A stretch of DNA of 64,000 nt from Aeromonas encheleia. Lineage in GTDB: Bacteria > Pseudomonadota > Gammaproteobacteria > Enterobacterales > Aeromonadaceae. The position numbers and the translations under genes were made by a program. Where the stretch lies: NCBI RefSeq assembly GCF_900637545.1, contig NZ_LR134376.1:2809001-2873000 (forward strand), in the 5' to 3' direction. The first letter of the stretch is position 1. Every line of letters starts with the position of its first letter. Under the pieces are notes generated by a model. It was not told where the DNA came from. It made no database searches and saw only the letters and a list, made by a program, of their open reading frames with translations. Below, piece after piece: positions 25,793-33,816 of this stretch.

Positions 25793-25981
25793 ATGGCAAC
25801 TTTAGCGATCCCCTGCGCCCTGCGCAACCTTCGCATCCAACAACGCAAGCTGACGGGCCGCTATGGCACCCGTCTTAGCCAACACCCTGACGGGGTTGCG
25901 CTTATGGAACGCACCACCGCACTGGCTTGGGCTTCTCTGTTCAGCCGCATCAACCCCTGCACTCTTTCACAAGGAGCCTGA
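25793..25981 (+). CDS. Small conserved early protein, 62 aa
   Basis: MATLAIPCALRNL at the N-terminus matches MRTVAIPTALRNV of the 61-residue protein at 59866-60051 in prophage 2. Both end in a Trp-rich segment (ALAWASLFSRIN / AHAWRSLWLCLN). Both follow a hairpin and precede the next gene immediately. The shared pattern despite divergence shows it is a real gene; function unknown. Confidence 0.72.
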   Translation: MATLAIPCALRNLRIQQRKLTGRYGTRLSQHPDGVALMERTTALAWASLFSRINPCTLSQGA

Positions 25982-25983
25982 CC

Positions 25984-26244
25984 ATGAACGCACAACCAAC
26001 CCAGATCAATCTGCTCAACCACCATGCGGCCAAGCGTCTGCGCCAGTTACGGGAGCAGTTGAAGCTGAGCCGCCCCAAGTTTGCCGATCAGCTCGGCATT
26101 CCGGCCACCACGCTCAAGAACTACGAGCTGGGATACCGCGAGATCGGCGGGGGCCTGTTCCTGCTGATCGCCAATCACCCGGAGATGAAACATCACTGCG
26201 AATGGCTGCTGACCGGCATCGCTACGCCGGAGGTGCTGGCATGA
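25984..26244 (+). CDS. XRE-family HTH protein, 86 aa
   Basis: An N-terminal HTH (RLRQLREQLKLSRPKFADQLGIPATTLKNYELGYREIG, about 17-53) is followed by a short C-terminal part. Likely a transcription regulator of the early region. No equivalent at this place in prophage 2, so it is an accessory insertion in the early operon. The stop overlaps the next start (ATGA at 26241-26244). Confidence 0.8.
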   Translation: MNAQPTQINLLNHHAAKRLRQLREQLKLSRPKFADQLGIPATTLKNYELGYREIGGGLFLLIANHPEMKHHCEWLLTGIATPEVLA

Positions 26245-26696
26245 GCGACGCCATCAAGATTGCCCGTCAGGCGCCCCAGCTCGTCGAGGGGCTGCTGGCC
26301 GATATGTTCGCCACCAACGCCGAAGATAACCGCATCGCCCTGGGCGGGGTTTACTCCGGCCAGCAGTACATCCAGATCCAACTGGTCGCCACCTGCAATC
26401 CGGCCGCCCTGCTGGATGACGACAGCGGTGAGGACGATGGCGAAGAGGGGCCAGCCATGGCCCCGACTCATGGCCCGTTGGTCACTCACTGGCTGGCGGC
26501 CCGCGCCGAGTTTATCGCCGCCGGTGGTGAAGTTCGGGGGGATAGAGACATCTCCCGGGAGTTGCTGGCGCTCGGGGCCGTGCGCTCTGTCTATTGGCTG
26601 GCACTGGGCCAGGGTGAAACCGCCCTGGCCCGGGAAATCGGCGAGTGGTGGCGCGAGTGCGCCCCGCTGCACGGACAAGGTGAGGTGATCCAGTGA
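26241..26696 (+). CDS. Conserved early phage protein, 151 aa
   Basis: The C-terminal half (ISRELLALGAVRSVYWLALGQGETALAREIGEWW and so on) is clearly homologous to residues 55-105 of the protein at 60048-60365 (VTKELLALGAIRAVYWLA). The N-terminal half, with the acidic DDDSGEDDGEE segment, is specific to prophage 1. Function unknown. Start and stop overlap neighbours by 4 bases, giving tight coupling in the early operon. Confidence 0.75.
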   Translation: MSDAIKIARQAPQLVEGLLADMFATNAEDNRIALGGVYSGQQYIQIQLVATCNPAALLDDDSGEDDGEEGPAMAPTHGPLVTHWLAARAEFIAAGGEVRGDRDISRELLALGAVRSVYWLALGQGETALAREIGEWWRECAPLHGQGEVIQ

Positions 26697-26950
26697 CCCA
26701 TCACCTGCAGCAGGAACTGGCCAGCCTGATGCACCGCTGGCAAGAGACCTATCGGGAAGACGCAGCGCGGCTGCGTCTTTATCAGAAGGAGCTGGCCAAT
26801 GCGCGCCGACTGCCTGCTCGCCCCCGAGCCAGTATCACGCTGTTACTGCGCCAGTGCGCGGCAGCCCGCCGCATGAGAGCCCATGCGCAGCAGCGCATCC
26901 AGGGCTGCCAGTCCCGCATTACGTTGCTATCTGGTACCGCCATCCAATGA
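26693..26950 (+). CDS. Small basic helical protein before repA
   Basis: An 85-residue Arg-rich, Gln-rich helical protein starting at GTG (GTGA overlap with the gene before) and ending in an ATGA overlap with repA. The prophage 2 gene at 60362-60583 has the same size, position and overlaps, with a weak pattern match (RPRASITLLLRQCAAARR / PARTHLTLCRQTRLAARQ). Probably a conserved phage gene; role unknown. Confidence 0.72.
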   Translation: MTHHLQQELASLMHRWQETYREDAARLRLYQKELANARRLPARPRASITLLLRQCAAARRMRAHAQQRIQGCQSRITLLSGTAIQ

Positions 26951-29214
26951 GTCGAACAGCCACCCGGTTGCCGCTGTCGAAAAGGACACTGCGGCAGCGT
27001 ATCGATACCCTTTCCAATGCTCTGCCCGGCGTCAATCTTGACGCCGCTTTCGTTGGCGCACCCGGTCAATCTGATCTGGCGTGGGCCGTGCAAATGCTCG
27101 ATGGCCTCTCCCCCCAGCTCAGCCTGACCCTGTTCAAGCAATACGTGCGACGCCGCAAAGATGGCAGCACCCGCCATGCCCGCAATGGCAACATCTGGCT
27201 TCGTGAGCGGACCAAGCTGGTGCGCAGCCTTATCCAGGCCCTGCCAGTGGACCCTCAGGCCCTGCGCGATGAAGAGAGCCGTAAGCGAGTGGCGCACCAG
27301 TTCGCCAACCAGACGGCCGCCATCTGGCACAACATCGAGCAGGGCATCAAAGCCGGCGATGAGCCGGATCTGCTGCTGGCATGGGAGGTCATTCACCAAC
27401 CTGCCGACCAGTGGGGCTTTATAGGGGAGTTGCCCGAATTCAAAACCGAGGAGATACGTGATAACTGGATCCTGAGCGTGATGGTGCGCCTGCTCTCTGC
27501 CAAGTGGTGGGAAAAGCGCATCAACCGCACCTGGGACCGACTGCAGGAGCACATCAACATCGTACTCGGCAAGGTGCGCAAGGGGGTGTCGGCTTATGTG
27601 TCGAACGCCACCATGAAGGTGGTGCGCGAGCGCAAGCGGGCCATGATGCGCTGGTTGGCCGAGTCTGAGGTGATGAACGAGCAGCATGACCTGGTGATCT
27701 CGATGAAGGATTGCTGGGAGGCCAGCAACGCCAACCCGGTCAACCGCCGCAACGAGATGATGGTGCGGATGCGCGGCTTTGAGGATTACGCCGAAGAGCA
27801 AGGGCATGTGGGGGTCTTCGTCACCTGGACGGCCCCTTCCCGCTTTCATGCCTGGACACAGAAGCACGACGGCAAGACCGTAGAGAACAAGCGCTATGAA
27901 GGGGCAACGCCGCGGGAAACCTGCGCTTATCTGGCCAAGCTATGGAGCCTGACTCGGGCCGCCCTCAAGCGGGTCGATGCCCCCGTCTACGGCTTTCGGG
28001 TGTGCGAACCACATCACGATGGTACCCCGCACTGGCACATGCTGCTCTTTATGCGCCCTGCCAACAAATGGCGGGTGATCAGCACCCTGCAACGCTATGC
28101 CCTCACCGATGATCATCAGGAGCTGGTGCGCGAGATCCAGGGGCGCCCGCCCTTCACCAACATCAAACCCCGCTTTGACTGGAAAGAGATAGACCCGGCC
28201 AAAGGGGACGCCACCGGCTACATCGCCGCCTATATCGCCAAGAACATCGACGGTGAGCATGTAGATGGTGATCAGGAGTCAGACACTCCTGCTGATCAAG
28301 GGGCCCAGCATGCATGTGCTTGGGCCAGTTGGTGGGGGATCCGCACCTTCCAACAGATCGGCGGCGCCCCTGTCGGGGTGTGGCGCGAGCTGCGCCGCAT
28401 CAGCAACGCCAAGAAGCATGGTGATCTGGTGGGCCCACCTAAACCTGTGTTGCAAGACCCACGCTTTGAGGCCGCCCGCTTTGCCGCGGATAACGGCATC
28501 TTCCGCTGTTACCTGCAGGCCATGGGCGGCGCCCTGGCGACCCGGGCCGAACACCCCATCAAGTTGGCCCACCTCATTGAAGAACAGGCCAACGCTTACG
28601 GCGAAGACATCAAACGCCTGATGGGCCTACATACCGCCCGACTGGGTGTGCGTACTCGTCTGACTGGGTGGGAAGTGGTGCCTGCCGGTACCTTTGAGGC
28701 CACCAAGGCCGCCGAGGGTTCGGCTTGGAGGGTTGGGGTTAAGACGGGCGACAGCCCGGCTCCTTGGAGCTCTGACAATAACTGTACGCGGCCAGATCCT
28801 GATGCCTTCGCAGACCAGATCATGAGGGAACAATGGGGGTTATCGCCCTTCTCCATCGACCGGTTACGGTCAGGTGCCAGCGTAAGGGCGGATGGTTTCA
28901 CCCTCTGGCTGGAGAACGGACAGCTGCAGTCGTGCAGATCGCTCCCAAGCGAGCCGGACTTGCAACTGGAGGGACTACAGCCAGCCGAACAGGGCCAACC
29001 AGATGAATACGCGGTACCGGCAGGCGATCCGGACTGGCCGATGCTTGTCGAATTGTGCGGCAAGGTTTACCAGGTGCAAGGACACGCCGGGGCGCACCGT
29101 TGGATTGAGATGCTGCCGGAGCCACACCAGTCACACATGTGGGCAGAACTGGAGAAGCTTAACACCCAGGATTGGCAGCAAGAACTGGGCGACTACAACG
29201 AGGAGTGGATATGA
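26947..29214 (+). CDS. Replication initiation endonuclease (P2 gpA-like, HUH family)
   Basis: A 755-residue rolling-circle replication protein that nicks the phage origin. HUH metal-binding motif EPHHDGTPHWHMLLF lies near residues 352-366; two catalytic tyrosines sit in TGYIAAYIAKNIDG near 423-427 (YxxxY), as in P2 gpA. The ATG at 26947 is set by the ATGA overlap with the gene before. The same motifs occur in the partial repA of prophage 2. In P2 the origin lies within the A gene; I could not locate it here. Confidence 0.95.
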   Translation: MSRTATRLPLSKRTLRQRIDTLSNALPGVNLDAAFVGAPGQSDLAWAVQMLDGLSPQLSLTLFKQYVRRRKDGSTRHARNGNIWLRERTKLVRSLIQALPVDPQALRDEESRKRVAHQFANQTAAIWHNIEQGIKAGDEPDLLLAWEVIHQPADQWGFIGELPEFKTEEIRDNWILSVMVRLLSAKWWEKRINRTWDRLQEHINIVLGKVRKGVSAYVSNATMKVVRERKRAMMRWLAESEVMNEQHDLVISMKDCWEASNANPVNRRNEMMVRMRGFEDYAEEQGHVGVFVTWTAPSRFHAWTQKHDGKTVENKRYEGATPRETCAYLAKLWSLTRAALKRVDAPVYGFRVCEPHHDGTPHWHMLLFMRPANKWRVISTLQRYALTDDHQELVREIQGRPPFTNIKPRFDWKEIDPAKGDATGYIAAYIAKNIDGEHVDGDQESDTPADQGAQHACAWASWWGIRTFQQIGGAPVGVWRELRRISNAKKHGDLVGPPKPVLQDPRFEAARFAADNGIFRCYLQAMGGALATRAEHPIKLAHLIEEQANAYGEDIKRLMGLHTARLGVRTRLTGWEVVPAGTFEATKAAEGSAWRVGVKTGDSPAPWSSDNNCTRPDPDAFADQIMREQWGLSPFSIDRLRSGASVRADGFTLWLENGQLQSCRSLPSEPDLQLEGLQPAEQGQPDEYAVPAGDPDWPMLVELCGKVYQVQGHAGAHRWIEMLPEPHQSHMWAELEKLNTQDWQQELGDYNEEWI

Positions 29215-29429
29215 ACAGCATGCAGACCGTAAGCCGCGAAGAATACCGCCGCCTGGTTAATCGGGTGACCTACATTCTCCAGCAATGCTGGCCAGCCAAC
29301 GAGACCAGTCAATGGGTGGGGATGCTCAAGGGCAAACAGCAGGCCGTGGCCTGCATTATCCTGCGTCACCGCTATTCTCATTCAGAATCGCTGGCTCTGT
29401 CTGTCGTCGCCACCGAGGTTACAAACTAG
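29211..29429 (+). CDS. Small protein after repA, 72 aa
   Basis: A 72-residue soluble protein (SREEYRRLVNRVTYILQQCWPANETSQWVGMLKGKQQAV) coupled to repA by an ATGA overlap. P2 also has a short open frame just after gene A. No domain recognised. It closes the rightward early operon; an AT-rich cargo block on the other strand follows. Confidence 0.7.
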   Translation: MNSMQTVSREEYRRLVNRVTYILQQCWPANETSQWVGMLKGKQQAVACIILRHRYSHSESLALSVVATEVTN

Positions 29430-29807
29430 TTTCAGATAAAGGTAAACCACCCGACTGTGCCGCTTCTTTCCTCTAATGGTAGACAGCAAACTTTTTTGAT
29501 GGCCCGCTCCCCGTGGTCATCGTCCAAGCCGCACCTGACAGCTCAACCGAGCGCACCGATCATGGGGCAGCCGGACAACGGACCTTGACGTGCAAATCAT
29601 TAGTGAACTGTGCCACCGTGGTAGCATGGCGGCACAGTTCATAATTCCAGACGATGAGTCTTTTATTCTGGTACCAAGGGCTAGAAATTTACGGCCTCAC
29701 ACCCGCTCAAATGGTGAGCAACGCAATATTTCCACAGACCACTTTAATCACCAAAATCAACGCATGACAAAAATACCATGCGTTGCGATTCTGCCTTATA
29801 GCGTTTG
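29430..29807. other. Spacer between early operon and cargo block
   Basis: About 380 bp with no supported gene. It contains an inverted repeat AACGCATG / CATGCGTT at 29759-29784 just after the stop of the minus-strand cargo gene, possibly a weak terminator. The GC content drops sharply across it, which marks the cargo boundary. Confidence 0.5.
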
Positions 29808-30980
29808 TTAACTCTCGTTTAGGTCAACTAAACTAAACAAAGATAAAGCGGCAATAGCCTCAGTCACTTTAACACACATAATTAAATATTCTTTGTAGTT
29901 CATTTTTACATCTATGCCGTTATTCTGTTTATACGTGATTTTATTTTTTTTAGGGCTGTAATTCATATTGTTATGAAATGATGCATTTCTTAAATGATTA
30001 TCGTAACACTCAGAAAGCTTATTTAATTCAACGTTGTTGCTTAAACAGCGCAATTTATCACCATTTCCAGTGTTTACATATTTACCCAGCGAGTCAAGAC
30101 GTTCAAACTTATGAGGGTCCCCCCTCTCTATAGAGTTATTAATACCTGCGGGAATATAGAGAAGCTTTGCTAACACTTCATATGCTGAGCTATAGTGTTT
30201 TTTTGTACGATTAAAGTCTGTCGAAGATACTTTAACACTGCCTGATATTTCAATCCCGCGATTTAAGTAAGTAAACACCTGAGAAAACTCACTAAACAAC
30301 TCTATAAACTCTTCAAATATATCATATACATCTACATTTTGAGTTTCACTAAAATTAACAAGCTCTTTGAGGGAAGCTGCTTTTTCTTTCTCAGATTTTA
30401 AGCTTTCATAAATTTCCAAACCATATGAACCGATAATATGATTTAGGAATTCACTAGTATGATATTCCTGTCCTTTTCCAGCGTTCCCCTGAAACTCACA
30501 TATGTTTTTTGATATGTACTTATCCGCAAGTTCAACTTTACCCTTTCTTAAAAGCGACCAAACCTTCAAGTGAAATCGCATTTTTTCACTATTATAGTTA
30601 TCATAATTAACTCGATGCTCAATAATTTCAGCTCTTATTTCCTGGTCCATTTCCGCTTGCATTCGCTGCATTTCAAGGCAATTAGACAACGTTGCCGTAA
30701 AAATATCACCAGCCTCAACAACTTTGTGTCCCACGCCAAAATCAGGATTTAAATGAACCTGTATCGCATCAAAGTAATCAAAATCACCCTCTTTACAGTT
30801 TTTTCCATACCTATATTTTAAATCAGTAACCGAAAACATATTTTCAAGTCCGAATTCCATTTCCTCTTCACATTCAGTACACGGAAAAGAATGATATTGA
30901 CTATCTTCGCGTCCTATCGTTACCTTTAAAAGATGTTTCGTATCACATGTTTTGCATATGACTCTTGGAGTAATTACCAT
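29808..30980 (-). CDS. Zinc-ribbon protein with HEPN-type RNxxxH motif (putative defence cargo)
   Basis: A 390-residue AT-rich gene of unknown family. The N-terminus has two CxxC pairs (Cys9/Cys12 and Cys34/Cys37), a zinc ribbon. A long helical region follows. The C-terminal part has LRNASFHNN with Arg331 and His336, the R-N-x3-H pattern of HEPN ribonucleases, in a helical context. It lies between repA and the portal gene, the place of tin/old in P2. I infer an RNA-targeting abortive-infection protein; the HEPN call rests on one motif. Confidence 0.6.
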   Translation of the reverse strand: MVITPRVICKTCDTKHLLKVTIGREDSQYHSFPCTECEEEMEFGLENMFSVTDLKYRYGKNCKEGDFDYFDAIQVHLNPDFGVGHKVVEAGDIFTATLSNCLEMQRMQAEMDQEIRAEIIEHRVNYDNYNSEKMRFHLKVWSLLRKGKVELADKYISKNICEFQGNAGKGQEYHTSEFLNHIIGSYGLEIYESLKSEKEKAASLKELVNFSETQNVDVYDIFEEFIELFSEFSQVFTYLNRGIEISGSVKVSSTDFNRTKKHYSSAYEVLAKLLYIPAGINNSIERGDPHKFERLDSLGKYVNTGNGDKLRCLSNNVELNKLSECYDNHLRNASFHNNMNYSPKKNKITYKQNNGIDVKMNYKEYLIMCVKVTEAIAALSLFSLVDLNES

Positions 30981-31141
30981 TATATACTCATTATATTTAC
31001 GTAAAGAGAGTTAACGTCCACCTAAGGGACTGGCAACATGCATAACACTAAACTCAAACTCAACAGCCATAACCACCGCGGCTCAATGGGACTGGAAACA
31101 CAACGCGTTGACAGTCCCTCTTGAGACATTTGTTATGCAAT

Positions 31142-31357
31142 TTATATTGGGCGACCACAACCACCACAAACTTGACGACCACTAAAACCAGAAGGTCCAG
31201 TAAAAAGTCCCTTCTCTAAAGCCTTACCTGATGGCCCTGAAAAAAAGCCTTCAGTAGTAATAGTGAGCTTCGTAGAAAAAATATGGGTTAATATTTCATC
31301 TTGCTCAGATTTTGAAAGCCCACTAAACCAATTATCAAATATTTCTTTATTAGACAT
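31142..31357 (-). CDS. Small GPSG-repeat, Cys-rich partner of the SLATT-like gene
   Basis: A 71-residue protein: an N-terminal helix (KEIFDNWFSGLSKSEQDEILTHIF), two GPSG units (GFFSGPSGKALEKGLFTGPSGFSG) and a CGGCGRPI tail that may bind metal. Its ATG directly abuts the stop of the SLATT-like gene, and its Shine-Dalgarno sequence (AAGGGGAAG) lies in that gene's last codons, so the two are cotranscribed. No family recognised. Confidence 0.65.
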   Translation of the reverse strand: MSNKEIFDNWFSGLSKSEQDEILTHIFSTKLTITTEGFFSGPSGKALEKGLFTGPSGFSGRQVCGGCGRPI

Positions 31358-31987
31358 TTACTTCCCCTTATTTACTGGTGTATTACCACACAATTGACAA
31401 CTACCTTTGAAAAAAATATATGGTGATGCAGAGCATACCGGACATACAACATTGCTATCACTAGGATGAAGTTTCTTGAGTGTATATCGGTAAGCATCCT
31501 GTGTTACTGAGCTAGAGATATTAGATATATTCTCTTGATCTCTCGCATCCTGCTCCGCAACAAACTTATAAAACCATGTCGCGTCTAACTCTCTGTTAGA
31601 CATTAGTTCCTGAGCTTCATTCCCAATAGATATGTTTGTACGTCTACCAATTAAGTATGCTTCTTTTCGTTGCTCAAGTTTGAATATTAAGCTACAGATA
31701 GAAAGACATAGCAAAGCACCAGATGATATGTAAGATACACCATTCAGAAGTTCCTCATAACCTGTACCTTTAGCCCAAACCAAAGCAAGAGTTATTATAA
31801 TAGGTACTAGAATCGTTAGTGCCGTAATAACGGTTGTAACAACAGATATCTTATTCAATTCATGTTTATATATATACTCAGCCGATAAAGCATCAGTCCG
31901 AATTTGCAATAGTTTGCTCTCTCTAGCAGAGCTAGCCGCCAAATTATTATTTTCCTTTGCCAAAGGCCACCTCTTTAAAAATTGCAC
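31358..31987 (-). CDS. SLATT-like two-TM protein with CxxC-x11-CxxC tail
   Basis: A 209-residue membrane protein. An N-terminal helix precedes two membrane segments (about 46-72 and 83-104), a charged helix with RKEAYLIGRRTNISIGNEAQELM, and a C-terminal zinc knuckle CPVC...CQLC with exactly 11 residues between the pairs. This matches proteins annotated as mobilome CxxCx(11)CxxC and the SLATT (two-TM effector) architecture linked to phage-defence systems. No nucleotide-signal synthase lies nearby, so it would act with its small partner only. Confidence 0.72.
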   Translation of the reverse strand: MQFLKRWPLAKENNNLAASSARESKLLQIRTDALSAEYIYKHELNKISVVTTVITALTILVPIIITLALVWAKGTGYEELLNGVSYISSGALLCLSICSLIFKLEQRKEAYLIGRRTNISIGNEAQELMSNRELDATWFYKFVAEQDARDQENISNISSSVTQDAYRYTLKKLHPSDSNVVCPVCSASPYIFFKGSCQLCGNTPVNKGK

Positions 31988-32489
31988 AAAAGTTTTTTAC
32001 GGAAAGTTTCCACATAGTATCGAAACTCTATTTCGTATATATAAAACACGATTTAAAAGTATCACTGACATTTCAAAACCCTGCGCTGACTGGCTTGGCA
32101 CACGCAGTAAACATGTGCAACCATTCGTCATAATCCGGCAATTAGATTCTGTGGTATCCATCACCTTGTATCCCGTCTCCTGGTAAACAAGATAACTACC
32201 TCTGAGGGTTTTAGTTCCCTGCACGCTGCTTTATAACCAGCTTGAAGAAAAGGTAACCATCAATCATCTAGGCTGCCATTAGCATCGTGAATATGACAGA
32301 TCAGTAGGGTATCAAACGCAGACTATTGCAGTCAGCAAAAAGTTATCTATCAGGCTGATTTCTGTTTCACTTTTTGATGCAGGTCAGCCTTGTGGAGCGA
32401 ACGAAGAGAGGATCGACAGTAGCAACCAGCGCCGAGGGGCGCCCTGATGACGACCACATCGTGCCAGAACAAGAAAAAATCGGAGGGCG
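31988..32489. other. AT-rich spacer between cargo and ogr
   Basis: About 500 bp with no supported gene. In P2 the cos site lies between the tin/old region and Q, so a cos site could fall here, but I could not identify one by eye. The promoter of the SLATT-like operon must be at the left part (near 31990-32060). Confidence 0.4.
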
Positions 32490-32502
32490 CTATTGCGCCC
32501 CC
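32473..32502 (-). terminator. Terminator containing the ogr stop codon
   Basis: On the minus strand GGGGGCGC-AATA-GCGCCCTCCGATTTTTTC forms a hairpin with a T run. The TAG stop of ogr lies across the loop and stem, so the gene ends inside its own terminator. Confidence 0.85.
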
Positions 32503-32741
32503 AGTCCTTTCAGTACCATCTGCCGCCCCTCTGGCGTCAGCGACCCCATCAAGCTCAGCACCAGCTGGTTGGTAGTCTTGGCCGAGGGGCTCAGGGTGTG
32601 GGCGAACGACAAGGTGGCCACCCAGCTGTGGCCACACTCCGCATCGGTGCACTGACAGTAGAGATCCGAGACATCATCGCTCAGTCGGTTGGTCTTGGTA
32701 ATGCGGCCCCGCTGGCCACACACTTTGCAATAAACCCGCAT
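32490..32741 (-). CDS. ogr: Ogr/Delta-like late gene activator
   Basis: An 83-residue zinc-finger protein. MRVYCKVCGQRGRITKTNRLSDDVSDLYCQCTDAECGHSW has the C-x2-C and C-x4-C ligands of the Ogr/Delta family, which recruit RNA polymerase to P2 late promoters. The start at MRVYC (32741) fits the family; a 7-residue extension is possible. It follows Q and P on the same strand, unlike P2 where ogr is near att. A second Ogr-like gene is in prophage 2 at 58872-59129. Confidence 0.9.
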   Translation of the reverse strand: MRVYCKVCGQRGRITKTNRLSDDVSDLYCQCTDAECGHSWVATLSFAHTLSPSAKTTNQLVLSLMGSLTPEGRQMVLKGLGAQ

Positions 32742-32799
32742 TACGCCCCCTTTTCTATCCAAATCAACAGCCTATCTTGCCACAGCGAACACTGTTTGT

Positions 32800-33816
32800 T
32801 TATACAGTTGCACCGATATTCTCCCTAAAATCGACCCAGAGGGAGCGAGGGAGTCCCGCGCTGTTGATGGCATCCTGGATAAGCTCACACAGTGGCAGCA
32901 CCTCGTTTCTGGCATAGGTCGCATCGTACTTCTCGGGATCTCCAAGCCCGCCCCCACCATTGGTCGGAATGATGCCGGCCAGCGCCGCCGGGAATCGGTG
33001 GCTAGTCAGCACGTCCTGGGCGGTGATCCCCTTGATGGCGGCAAACTCGTCCTTGGTCGCAATGTCCCCCACCGGGATCAGCTTGATGCCATCAGGCTTG
33101 CCGTCCGGAATGTTGACGAACATGGAGCGAAAGTTCCCCACCCCCTTGCTGCTCGCGATCATCTCCTTCATCTCTTTTTCAGTGTCATCGTCCATATTCG
33201 GGTCGGTGGCGTAGAAGATGAACCCCATGTGGGCGCCGTTGAGGAAGTATTTGCGCCGAAACAGGGTGGCGTCCTGGTTGAGCAGGGCCGACTGCAGGCC
33301 GCCCAGGTAATCGGGCATGCCATAGACCTGCTGCTCTGGGTCGTACTGCGCCAGCCAGATCACCTCCTCCGGCCGGTAAATCAGGTTCGGCTTGCCCTGC
33401 TGCTGCAGGTACACAAAGCAGCCATCCTCACGCCGGCGCAGGTAGACGCTCGATAACGGGTGCAGCCCCACCACCTGGCCAAAGCCGTTGCGCAGCTTGA
33501 GCATGCCCGCATCCCCGAACTGCAGGTAGTTGTGCACGAACGCCGTGATGGTGGCGCGCTGGTTGGTGAAGCGCCCCGCCACCATATTGCGTCGCGCCAT
33601 CAAGATGGCCCCGTGGTGGGCATTGGCCCGCGCCACCTTGGCCAACCCCTTGCGCTCGATGGGCGGCTGGTAATACTCGCCGTAGGGGTTGTAGAACACC
33701 CCGGTGTAGTCGGTCATCCAGGCGGTGGGGTCGACCGCTTCCGGCATGCTGAACACCACAGAAGAACGGGTAGAAGGGGTGGCAGTCTTGGCCGGTCGTT
33801 GCTGTCGTTTGGTCAT
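32800..33816 (-). CDS. Portal protein (P2 gpQ-like)
   Basis: A 338-residue portal of the P2/HP1 type (PF04860). Typical blocks are YEYYQPPIERKGLAKVARANAHHG-like (near 46-70), RFTNQRATITAFVHNYLQFGDAGML, YGMPDYLGGLQSALLNQDATLFRRKYFLNGAHMGFI and GDPEKYDATYARNEVLPL. It forms the dodecameric ring for DNA entry. The start overlaps the end of the terminase gene. The frame appears intact. Confidence 0.95.
   Translation of the reverse strand: MTKRQQRPAKTATPSTRSSVVFSMPEAVDPTAWMTDYTGVFYNPYGEYYQPPIERKGLAKVARANAHHGAILMARRNMVAGRFTNQRATITAFVHNYLQFGDAGMLKLRNGFGQVVGLHPLSSVYLRRREDGCFVYLQQQGKPNLIYRPEEVIWLAQYDPEQQVYGMPDYLGGLQSALLNQDATLFRRKYFLNGAHMGFIFYATDPNMDDDTEKEMKEMIASSKGVGNFRSMFVNIPDGKPDGIKLIPVGDIATKDEFAAIKGITAQDVLTSHRFPAALAGIIPTNGGGGLGDPEKYDATYARNEVLPLCELIQDAINSAGLPRSLWVDFRENIGATV

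Noticed and set aside
29638..29811. Small gene in the spacer after repA
   Set aside because: No ribosome-binding site or conservation seen; it overlaps the 3' end of the cargo gene on the other strand.
31988..32489. cos site
   Set aside because: Expected in this neighbourhood by comparison with P2, but no recognisable cos core or R-site pattern could be seen by eye.
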